A stretch of 64,000 nt of DNA from RGIG2041 sp045537695 (GTDB taxonomy: Bacteria; Bacillota; Clostridia; UBA1381; UMGS1253). Positions 43,401 to 51,600 of the stretch are shown one piece after another. Both the position numbers and the translations under genes were made by a program. The DNA is taken from positions 1 to 64,000 of the forward strand of contig JAZSQB010000016.1 in the NCBI GenBank assembly GCA_045537695.1. The letters are read 5' to 3'. Every line of letters begins with the position of its first letter. The stretch's first letter is position 1. The notes under the pieces were generated by a model. That model saw only the letters and a program-made list of their open reading frames with translations. It was not told the DNA's origin and did not search any database.

Positions 43401-44312
43401 TTAGTGTGCCGCACCGATAATTTCGGAAAGGCTTGTGATACCGTATTTCTCCATGGCTGCCGGTAAATCATTGATAATATCACGGCACGCATACGGATTG
43501 ACAAGATTTGCCGCACCGACCTGCACCGCCGTTGCACCGGCAAGCATAAATTCCAAAACATCTTCTGCGCTCATTACGCCGCCCATACCGATAATCGGAA
43601 TTTTAACGGCTTCGTATACCTGGTATACCATGCGCACAGCCACCGGCTTGATTGCACCGCCGGAAAGACCGCCCGTCTTGTTTGCTAAGAGCGGCTTTTT
43701 CTTTTTCAAATCAATCTGCATGCCCATGAGTGTGTTAATCAGGCTGATACCGTCTGCCCCGGCTTCTTCACACGCCTTTGCAATGGATGCAATATCCGTT
43801 ACATTCGGTGAAAGCTTGATGTAGAGCGGCTTGGTCGTTACCGCACGCACCGCTTTTGTAATCTTTGCCGCACTTTCTGCACTTGTACCGAAGCTTAAAC
43901 CGCCGCCGTGTACATTCGGGCAGGAAATGTTGACTTCAATCCAGCCGACCTGCTCTTCCTTGTCCATTCTTTCCACAACGGTGACATACTCTTCCTCGGA
44001 AAAGCCGCTGACGTTCGCCATCACCGGCTTGTTGAAAATCTTTTTCAGCGCCGGAAGCTCCTCGGAGATGACCTTATCCACACCCGGATTCTGCAGACCT
44101 ACGGCATTGAGCATACCGCCGCACGTCTCCGCAATACGCGGTGTCGCATTACCGAAGCGCGGATTTAAGGTTGTGCCCTTAAACGAAAATGTACCTAAAC
44201 AGTTAATATCATAAATTTCAGCAAATTCACGACCGAACCCGAAGGTTCCGCTCGCCGGAATCACCGGATTGTCGATTGTAATGCCGCTGAGTACTACTTT
44301 AGTGTCTACCAT
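43401..44312 (-). CDS. pyrD: Dihydroorotate dehydrogenase, class 1B catalytic subunit
   Basis: FMN enzyme oxidising dihydroorotate to orotate (303 aa). The class-1 active-site Cys is in NISCPNVHGGG, and the FMN phosphate site is in IIGMGGVMSAEDVLEF and GATAVQVGAANL. It overlaps pyrK by 7 bp. As a PyrDB-type protein it passes electrons through PyrK to NAD+, suiting an organism without quinones. ATG 44312 follows GGAGGAAATCAT. Confidence 0.96.
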   Translation of the reverse strand: MVDTKVVLSGITIDNPVIPASGTFGFGREFAEIYDINCLGTFSFKGTTLNPRFGNATPRIAETCGGMLNAVGLQNPGVDKVISEELPALKKIFNKPVMANVSGFSEEEYVTVVERMDKEEQVGWIEVNISCPNVHGGGLSFGTSAESAAKITKAVRAVTTKPLYIKLSPNVTDIASIAKACEEAGADGISLINTLMGMQIDLKKKKPLLANKTGGLSGGAIKPVAVRMVYQVYEAVKIPIIGMGGVMSAEDVLEFMLAGATAVQVGAANLVNPYACRDIINDLPAAMEKYGITSLSEIIGAAH

Positions 44313-45037
44313 ATGATTTCCTCCCGCTCTAAAACCGGTCCGTCCTTACAGATACGTTTGTTACCGTATTTGGTTTCACAGGTGCATCCCATGCATGCGC
44401 CGAAGCCGCAACCCATGCGCTCTTCAAAGCTGAGCTGTCCGCTCGTGGTCGCACACGCATCAATGGCTTTGAGCATCGGTTCCGGTCCGCAGGTGTAAAA
44501 ATACGAATACGCAAGTGTTTTGAGTGCATCCGTTACAAAACCCTTGACGCCGTAACTGCCGTCTGCCGTTGTTACGATTGTATCTGCGCCGAGTGCCTTG
44601 AACCTGTCTTCATAGAAAATTTCATCTTTTCCGTTAAAGCCTAAAATCACGGTCGGTTTCTTGCCTTCGCCGAGCAATTGCTTGCAAAGGTTGTACATTG
44701 GCGGTACGCCTGCGCCGCCGCCGAGCAGCACCGGATTTTCTCCGCTCTTGCTTGTATCAAACCCGTTGCCGAGTCCGACTAAAACATCCAGCTTTTCGTC
44801 GGCAGTCATTTTCTTCATCTTCTCTGTACCCTTGCCGACCGCTTTGTAAATCAGGGTCAGCTCACCATCTTTATAATCACAAACCGAAATCGGTCTGCGC
44901 AGGAAAAAGCCGTCCAGCTGAATGTTTACAAACTGTCCCGGTGCCGTCAGGGCACTTGTATCGCCTGCAAGCACCATCTCATAGGTGTTTTTCGCAAGCT
45001 CTGTATTGCTTTTGATTTCAAATATTGTCTGCATCAT
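44306..45037 (-). CDS. pyrK: Dihydroorotate dehydrogenase electron-transfer subunit
   Basis: FAD and [2Fe-2S] protein (243 aa) linking PyrDB to NAD+. Seen: flavin-binding FFLRRPISVCDYKDG, NAD region PVLLGGGAGVPPMYNLC, and the C-terminal cluster ligands CGFGACMGCTCETKYGNKRIC. It overlaps pyrC (4 bp) and pyrD (7 bp). Either of two adjacent ATGs could be the start. Confidence 0.96.
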   Translation of the reverse strand: MMQTIFEIKSNTELAKNTYEMVLAGDTSALTAPGQFVNIQLDGFFLRRPISVCDYKDGELTLIYKAVGKGTEKMKKMTADEKLDVLVGLGNGFDTSKSGENPVLLGGGAGVPPMYNLCKQLLGEGKKPTVILGFNGKDEIFYEDRFKALGADTIVTTADGSYGVKGFVTDALKTLAYSYFYTCGPEPMLKAIDACATTSGQLSFEERMGCGFGACMGCTCETKYGNKRICKDGPVLEREEIIW

Positions 45038-46257
45038 CCCAGTATCTCCTTATCTGCCCATACGACCTTGTCGCCGACAACCGTCATCAGGCATTTTCCG
45101 TAGACCTCATGTCCCGCAAACGGTGTGCTCTTGCCTTTGGAAACAAAGTCCGCCGGGTCTACCGTATATTTCGCATCCAAATCCCATACGCTAAAGCCGT
45201 TTTCCTCAAACCCGAAACGGCGGCGCGGTGCATAAACCATCAATTCCATCAGCTTGTCCAATGTCATTTTCCTCGTCTTTACAAACGCGGTATAGAGCAC
45301 CGGAAACGCTGTTTCAATACCAACGACACCCATCGCACTGCCCGAAAGTCCCTTTGCCTTTTCTTCGGCACTGTGCGGCGCATGGTCGGTTGCAATCATA
45401 TCAATCGTGCCGTCTAAAATACCGGCAATCAGTGCATCTCTGTCTTCTGCGCTGCGCAGTGGCGGATTCATCTTGAATCTGCCTTCCTCCTGCAAATCCG
45501 CATCACAGAGCGTCAGATAATGCGGGCCTGTTTCACAGGTCACATCAATACCCTTCGCCTTTGCCTGACGGATGATTTCCACGCTTTCCTTCGTAGAAAC
45601 ATGGCAAACATGATAACGCCCCCCGATTTCTTCCACCAGCTTTAAATCTCTGGCAATCGGTTCATACTCACTTGCCGAGCAAATCCCCTTATGACCGTGC
45701 GCTTTGGCATATTCACCGTCGTGAATATAGCCGCCGTTGACAAGCGTCATATCCTCACAGTGGGCAACAATCATCTTGCCGAGCGCCTTTGCTTTTTCCA
45801 TTGCCGCGCGCATCAGCGCTTCATCGGCAACACCTCTGCCGTCATCGCTGAACCCGCAGACATACGGTGCCATCACATCCAAATCCGCAAGCGCTTTGCC
45901 CTGTTCGCCGACGGTAATCGAGCCGTACGGCACAACGGCAATGCAAGCGTCCTTTTCAATAATATCAAGCTGTAATTTCAAATGCTCCATGCTGTCCGGT
46001 ACCGGATTTAAGTTCGGCATACTGCACACCTGCGTATAACCGCCGCGTGCACAGGCATAAGTGCCCGATGCAATCGTCTCCTTATAAGAAAAACCCGGCT
46101 CACGCAAATGCACATGTACATCGGCAAAACCGGGCAAAACAGCATATTTACTTAAATCAACACAAATACCATCTCCGCATCTGTCGTCAGAAAACACGCA
46201 TCCCTTGGTCGGCGCAGCGTTTCCGTATAGCGGTGTGTTGGTAAACGTATATTTCAT
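45034..46257 (-). CDS. pyrC: Dihydroorotase
   Basis: Zn enzyme closing carbamoyl-aspartate to dihydroorotate (407 aa). Metal site HVHLREPG, HVSTKESVEII, GPHYLTLCD and the catalytic Asp in ATDHAPHS show the type I (Bacillus PyrC-like) form. I start at ATG 46257 after GGGGGAAG; the frame is open further 5' but covers the promoter and leader. First gene of the pyr operon; carA and carB are not in the cluster. Confidence 0.95.
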   Translation of the reverse strand: MKYTFTNTPLYGNAAPTKGCVFSDDRCGDGICVDLSKYAVLPGFADVHVHLREPGFSYKETIASGTYACARGGYTQVCSMPNLNPVPDSMEHLKLQLDIIEKDACIAVVPYGSITVGEQGKALADLDVMAPYVCGFSDDGRGVADEALMRAAMEKAKALGKMIVAHCEDMTLVNGGYIHDGEYAKAHGHKGICSASEYEPIARDLKLVEEIGGRYHVCHVSTKESVEIIRQAKAKGIDVTCETGPHYLTLCDADLQEEGRFKMNPPLRSAEDRDALIAGILDGTIDMIATDHAPHSAEEKAKGLSGSAMGVVGIETAFPVLYTAFVKTRKMTLDKLMELMVYAPRRRFGFEENGFSVWDLDAKYTVDPADFVSKGKSTPFAGHEVYGKCLMTVVGDKVVWADKEILG

Positions 46258-46271
46258 CTTTCTTCCCCCAT

Positions 46272-46296
46272 AAAAAATCCTGCCGGAAGCCGCAGG
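46272..46296 (-). terminator. Leader hairpin before pyrC, possible attenuator
   Basis: CCTGC/GCAGG stem followed on the minus strand by A and TTTTTT, ending ~15 bp before the pyrC start. It looks like an intrinsic terminator inside the ~120-nt leader, as in PyrR-type attenuation, although no classic PyrR binding loop was recognised. Confidence 0.55.
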
Positions 46297-46377
46297 TTTA
46301 TTCTCGTCTGTATGCAGCCTGTCGCCGCATATCCATTTTAAAGTTATATCTATGCACATCTCTTAGCATCTTTTAAG

Positions 46378-46407
46378 ATTATATCATAACACAAAAGGCA
46401 TTGTCAA
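46378..46407 (-). promoter_or_regulatory. Promoter of the pyr operon
   Basis: On the minus strand TTGACA (46402-46407), 18-bp spacer, TATAAT (46378-46383), ~120 bp before pyrC. Confidence 0.85.
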
Positions 46408-46451
46408 CGCTATCCGCACAGAAATCAAATTTAATCTTGCCGCATATTGCC

Positions 46452-46480
46452 TTGACAGTAGTGCTTTTTTATGATATACT
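46452..46480 (+). promoter_or_regulatory. Promoter facing the four-helix-bundle remnant
   Basis: TTGACA (46452-46457), 17-bp spacer, TATACT (46475-46480). It survives although the gene behind it is broken. Confidence 0.65.
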
Positions 46481-46547
46481 GCTCATTGGCAAGCGCGCTA
46501 GACTTAGCTGCCGTCCTGTATGTGGAAAGTTGAACGTGAGTAACCAA

Positions 46548-46848
46548 ATGGAAAATGATATTGAAATTAAGAGTTTTAACTTTGCAGTCAGGATTGTCAA
46601 TGTGTATAAGTATTTAACTGTCACAAAGAAAGAATATGTGCTTTCTAAGCAGTTACTTCGCAGAGGCTGAACAAGCGCCGAGCAAACCCGATTTTGTTTC
46701 AAAAATGAATATTGCATTAAATGAAACTTCAGAAACAAAGTATTAGATAAAACTCTTAGAGGCAACTGAATTTCTTTCTGAGAAAGAAAGCAAATCTCTT
46801 TAAGCTGATTGTATTGAATTGGAAAAATTGTTAGTAAGTATTATATAA
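46548..46848 (+). pseudogene. Decayed four-helix-bundle protein (S23/IVP family)
   Basis: The 5' part reads MENDIEIKSFNFAVRIVNVY and KEYVLSKQLLRRG, typical of small four-helix-bundle proteins first seen in 23S rRNA intervening sequences. After that a frameshift/deletion removes the expected TSIGAN segment; the next frame continues EAEQAPSKPDFVSKMNIALNETSETKY, then stops at TAG, and again at TAA before ELEKLLVSII. At least one frameshift and two stops make it non-functional. Confidence 0.8.
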
Positions 46849-46901
46849 TCCTCAAAATAATAATTTTCAATTTTCCATTTTCAACTTTCAATTTAATATC
46901 T

Positions 46902-46986
46902 GCGGATGTGGCGAAATTGGCATACGCGCAAGATTTAGGTTCTTGTGTCCCGAGACGTGCAGGTTCGACCCCTGTCATCCGCACCA
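46902..46986 (+). tRNA. tRNA-Leu (anticodon UAG)
   Basis: Acceptor GCGGATG pairs with CATCCGC, then A and an encoded CCA. The anticodon loop ATTTAGG within CAAGATTTAGGTTCTTG gives UAG. A class II long variable arm and T-loop GGTTCGACCCC are present. A terminator follows. Confidence 0.95.
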
Positions 46987-46989
46987 CCC

Positions 46990-47022
46990 AAAACACTTAT
47001 AGGTTTCTCCTATAAGTGTTTT
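46990..47022 (+). terminator. Terminator of tRNA-Leu
   Basis: Perfect 14-bp inverted repeat AAAACACTTATAGG / CCTATAAGTGTTTT right after the tRNA. Confidence 0.88.
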
Positions 47023-47113
47023 ATTACTTCTTGATAAAATTTTATGCACCTTCCTGTAAGCTTTCATTATTAACAATGAAAATGTTTTACTAACTCCTCC
47101 TATCGCAAAACGC

Positions 47114-47141
47114 AAAAAGCAATGTGTACACATTGCTTTTT
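47114..47141 (-). terminator. Terminator of xpt
   Basis: Inverted repeat AAAAAGCAATGTG / CACATTGCTTTTT, 6 bp beyond the xpt stop codon. Confidence 0.85.
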
Positions 47142-47147
47142 TGCCTA

Positions 47148-47729
47148 CTACTGTTCTTTAAATTTCACAGTGCCCTTGTCGGCGTCCATGGCTTCCACAA
47201 TCGCCAGTGATTCAAGCCTATACCCTAAATTGCGAATGACCGTACCGCCAATTTGAAAACCCTTTTCAACAGCAATGCCGATGCCTTCTACCATTGCCCC
47301 TGCCTCCTCCGCAATGGAAATCAAACCCTGCAGCGCACAACCGTTGGCAAGAAAGTCGTCCACAATCAGCACGTGGTCGCCTTTGCCCAAAAAGCGCTTG
47401 GATACAATGACCTGATTAGTGTTTTTATGGGTAAAGGATTCCACCGTTGCCACATACATATCGCCGTCAATATTCACGCTTTTGTTCTTTTTAGCAAACA
47501 CCAGCGGCACGCCAAACGCACGCGCCACCGGATAGGCAATGGCAATACCGGATGCCTCAATCGTCAGCACCTTATTAATCGGCTTGTCCGCAAAGCGTCT
47601 GCGAAATTCTTCACCGATTTCATCTAACAGAGCAATATCCATCTGGTGATTTAAAAAGCTATCCACCTTCAGGACATTTCCCTGTTTTACAACGCCGTCT
47701 TTGGCAATACGTTCTTCTAAAAAGTTCAT
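47148..47729 (-). CDS. xpt: Xanthine phosphoribosyltransferase
   Basis: Salvages xanthine to XMP (193 aa). The PRPP motif VLIVDDFLANGCA and N-terminal FLEERIAKDGVV..GNVLKVDSFLNHQMD are typical of Xpt. I start at ATG 47729, preceded by GGGGTGG; an upstream ATG at 47744 overlaps that site. In Bacillus xpt is under a purine riboswitch; here only ~35 bp lie between promoter and start, so no riboswitch fits. XMP would feed the GMP synthetase encoded at 11.6 kb. Confidence 0.94.
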   Translation of the reverse strand: MNFLEERIAKDGVVKQGNVLKVDSFLNHQMDIALLDEIGEEFRRRFADKPINKVLTIEASGIAIAYPVARAFGVPLVFAKKNKSVNIDGDMYVATVESFTHKNTNQVIVSKRFLGKGDHVLIVDDFLANGCALQGLISIAEEAGAMVEGIGIAVEKGFQIGGTVIRNLGYRLESLAIVEAMDADKGTVKFKEQ

Positions 47730-47764
47730 CCTATGCCACCCCATCCGAGCTAAGATTTTCTACT

Positions 47765-47793
47765 ATTGTAACACGCTTTGCGCCACTTGTCAA
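47765..47793 (-). promoter_or_regulatory. Promoter of xpt
   Basis: On the minus strand TTGACA (47788-47793), 17-bp spacer, TACAAT (47765-47770). Confidence 0.85.
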
Positions 47794-47814
47794 TGCCAGT
47801 AGAAAGCAGTCGAA

Positions 47815-48522
47815 TTATGCCTCATCCAAGCCATCTAACTGCACCTGGCTGCGCAAGGCATCCATACGTGCGTCCAACTCAGCGCTTAAGCTTGCGCATT
47901 CCAAAAGCTCCTGCGCCATCGCATCCGTAAAGACAAAATCCTTTTTATAGCGCAGCTGATGCTCCAGGCTTGCCCAAAAATCCATCGCAATCGTGCGGAG
48001 TTGAATCTCCACGCGCATTTCTCGCTTTTCGTGCGCCAGGAAAATGGGCACCGTAACAATCAGGTGCAAGCTTCTGTAGCCGTTCGGTTTTGGATTGGCA
48101 ATATAGTCCTTTTTCGCAATCAGGCAAATATCATCCTGCTTTAAAAGCGCATCCGCCAACATATACACATCCTGCGGAAAGGAGCATACCACCCGCACGC
48201 CGGCAATATCGTTTAAGCTCTGCTCCATGGATTCTACCGTAAACGGCAACCCTCTGCCGATCAGCTTTTCGCGCATGCTGAACATACTTTTAATACGGCT
48301 TTTAATGTCGTTGATGGGGTTACGATCCAAACGCAGGGAAAACTCCTCGTTTAACACATTAAACTTCGTCTCCACTTCCATCATCGCACAGCGATAATAT
48401 GCCATCAGCTTGGAAAACTCGTGCGCTTTTTCCTGCGCCTCTTCCACAAAGTCCTCGCCGAAATAGTCCACAATATGCTTTTGAAACGCCTGCATATCCT
48501 TAAATGCATTCACATTTTTCAT
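47815..48522 (-). CDS. Small alarmone synthetase (RelA/SpoT domain, RelQ/YjbM-type)
   Basis: Makes (p)ppGpp from GTP/GDP and ATP (235 aa). Only the synthetase domain is present: IKSRIKSMFSMREKL, DIAGVRVVCSFPQDVYMLA, the catalytic ANPKPNGYRSLHLIV and MRVEIQLRTIAMDFWASLEH. It lacks HD hydrolase, TGS and ACT parts, so it is a stand-alone SAS. It lies upstream of xpt but xpt has its own promoter. Confidence 0.92.
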   Translation of the reverse strand: MKNVNAFKDMQAFQKHIVDYFGEDFVEEAQEKAHEFSKLMAYYRCAMMEVETKFNVLNEEFSLRLDRNPINDIKSRIKSMFSMREKLIGRGLPFTVESMEQSLNDIAGVRVVCSFPQDVYMLADALLKQDDICLIAKKDYIANPKPNGYRSLHLIVTVPIFLAHEKREMRVEIQLRTIAMDFWASLEHQLRYKKDFVFTDAMAQELLECASLSAELDARMDALRSQVQLDGLDEA

Positions 48523-48630
48523 GCTGTCTCACCTCGGTTTCTATTGTAACGCATTTCGACAAAATTTGCAAGGTAATATAATCTTTCAATTGCCAAGTCA
48601 TCCAGCGCAACCTACATTACTATCGCACAT

Positions 48631-48665
48631 AAAAATCCAGTAGGCAATATGCCTACTGGATTTTT
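48631..48665 (-). terminator. Terminator of the heparinase-like gene
   Basis: Perfect 15-bp inverted repeat AAAAATCCAGTAGGC / GCCTACTGGATTTTT, 9 bp after the stop codon of the large secreted lyase. Confidence 0.9.
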
Positions 48666-48674
48666 ATTGCTTTT

Positions 48675-51600
48675 TTACTGAACAACTATAGCCGTAGTTG
48701 CCGTCACTGTCGAGAACATACCCTGGTAAGACGCTGTAATCTTTGCTCTGCCCTTACCTACACAGGTCACAAGACCATTTGCATCTACAGTTGCAACTGC
48801 CGGGTTGTCGCTTGTAAATACAACACCGTCAACAGCTACTTCGACGCCCTTGCCGTTGAATGCCTGCACAAACAGCTGCTTCGTGCCGCCAACTGTACCC
48901 TGTACCTCATTACTTGCGAAGTAAAGCGGCCAGAACTGCATATCGGTCTCCATCTGTTCTTTGGAGGTATAGAAGCAAACCTCGCTATAACTGCTGTAGG
49001 TACCGCCGCTTGAATCACCCTTACCGTTAATTCGGAAGAATTTTGCTGTCTTACCGTCTAACAGGAAGATATCCGGCATAACGGTTGTACCGCTTGTTTG
49101 TGTATCGAGCACCTGTTCCCAGGTTTCGCCGTCCATAGAAATCTCTGCGTTAAAGATAAAGCTGCGCGGCTCGCCTTTTGAATCTGCCATACCGGCAAGA
49201 CCAAATGCATACAGACTCACCGGCTCTCTGAATTCATAGCAAATCCATGCCGGAGACTGACCTGACCAACGGTTCACCAACTCCTTGGAAATGATGTTAT
49301 CCATCGTACCGAATTCCACATACTTATCGTGACCTGTAGAGAAGGTAACATGCTCTGCCGGCTGTCTGCTGATTTCTGCCGGAGGATCTTTCTCGATCGG
49401 TACACTTAATTGCAATTTGCTTATATTGCTTGTGCTGTTCGTACCAAACTGCCCTTCAAATTTATCGGCTACAAATGTAATGGTATATGTTTTTTCGCCG
49501 ATTGTAAAGCTTGCTGTGTTGCCGTTTTGTGCAACCGGCGCACCGCTTGTCAGCGTTACGGTCGGGATATTGCCTTCCGTAATCATGTAATAGTCTGTCT
49601 TATCCGTCGTAAAGGCGGTCATTTCCTTGCCGTCCAGCAGCACACGCTCCGAAAGCATCGAAATGATATTTGCCTTTTCTGCTTCTGTGTATTCCATCAC
49701 ATTGTCCGAAATCACAATCAAGCCTCTGTCGTCCCAGAGTACCTGCTTACCGAGTGCCTCTACGAGCGCACGGAGCGGAATCAGCGTTCTCGCATTATAG
49801 GTATTTGCCGGAACATCCAGGATTTTTTCCACACCATTTACATACATCTTGTCAGAGCCAATCTGCAAGCTAATGTTGGTTTGTCCCTGCATGACCGTTA
49901 CCGTCTGCGTTGCATCGTCCCAACCAACCCTAGCATCAAAGCTTTCTGCAATAAATCTTACCGGCACGAGTGTTCTGCCGTTTTCCGTAAACGGATATAC
50001 ATCGGCGTTCGCCGTATCTACATAGGTTCTGTTGCCCTTATCAAGCACCACTGGGCTGTTTAAGAAAAGTGCAACCGCATCGCCTGCCTGTCTTGCAGTC
50101 GGGATTGCATTGTCCGAAACGGACCAGCTGTCCATCGGCAATACCGGTGTCAATTTCTCCGGTGCAGCTTCACCCGCATCCAGCGGTACAAACTCAACCG
50201 TAAGAGTTGTCTCAGTTACATTCTGCATATGAATGCCCAATTTGAACATATCCTGATACTTTTCATCCGGTGCAACCGGTGAAGTCGGAAGCGGTCTTGC
50301 CTGCATAATCTGGAAGGTTGCATCCACAGGACCTTGTGTAATGGCAACATACATTCTTTCTTTGCCGACCGTCAGAAGTGCGCTCTTTTTGTCTGCCGAA
50401 AGCAGAATATCGCCATCCGTATGCGCAAACCACCAAAGTTCAGACGGCTTTTTCATCTTCACTTCATCCTGCAAAACAACCGACTGTCTGTCCTTGGTCA
50501 TATACATACCGCGCTTTGCAGAAACGAAATCCGAACTGCTCTTCGTCATATCCAGAATGGAAAATGCTTCATTTTCTGCTTCTTCGTGACGGACAAAGCT
50601 TGCCTGGGCATCCTTAGGCTGTTCAAAGCCTTCACCCGGATTTACAACCAGCGTATTTTGTCCCTCTGCGCGCTGGACATAATACATATAGCCACTGTAA
50701 AGCGCCGAATAATTCGCTCGGCCAATCGTACGCACAAAGCGTTCTCCGTTTGCATCAATCACAAATGTACCAAGTGAGTTATGCATATGCCCCGCATTAT
50801 TTGCACCACCCTGCATCGCTGCATAGAGCGCATTATCATCCGTCCAGGAGGAGCGGAAGTTTGCCACCTGCGCATCGTCCTTGGCATTAAATGTTTTATC
50901 CAGCGCTACGCCGTCCATGCTTTCCTGCGCATCTGCGTCGTAGTAGAGAATTGCAAAATACGGATAATCCACATCGCTGCCGACACGGCGAATGCGCTCA
51001 TTGAGCATCCATGTATAATCCGGGCGGTCAAACTTGTTTGCCAGCCAATATATAGACGGGTCAATCGCTAAGGCCTCGCTGCCGTCACCGAAGTTGAACA
51101 TCTTCTCCGGCCCCGATGTATACAGCCAGTAATCGCCCATATACCGAATCATCGGCGTTTCATAATACCACGCCAGATCCGCCGGCATTTCATAGCCTTC
51201 CACAAATGCAGTTTCACACTGTGCCACGAAATAAACCATAAATTCAGATGTAAGCCCCCAGTAAGAAGGACCTTCCGGGAAACCGCCGTCCGTACCGAAT
51301 GCCTCGACCGGGATTCTGCCGTACTTAAGCGCTCCCTTGAACAAAAACTCCGAAACCTCCGGAATTTCATCTGCAAATGCAAGGGCAACACCTGCCGCAC
51401 ACGCATTTGCAAGCATTGCTCTGTTCGTTGAGCCGCCGGCAATGTCCGCTTCCTTGATTGCGCCGTCATAAGCACGCACGTGCTGCCAAATTGCCTGGCG
51501 CTTTACAATCTCAATAATTTCTAAGCGCTCTGCTTCCGTAAGACCGTAATACGCCCAGTCGTAGAAGCATGCAATACCGTACATCAGCTCGGACGGAATC

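Noticed and set aside
47745..47814. Purine riboswitch before xpt
   Set aside because: The promoter is only ~35 bp from the start codon, too short for the ~70-nt aptamer, and no conserved loops are present.
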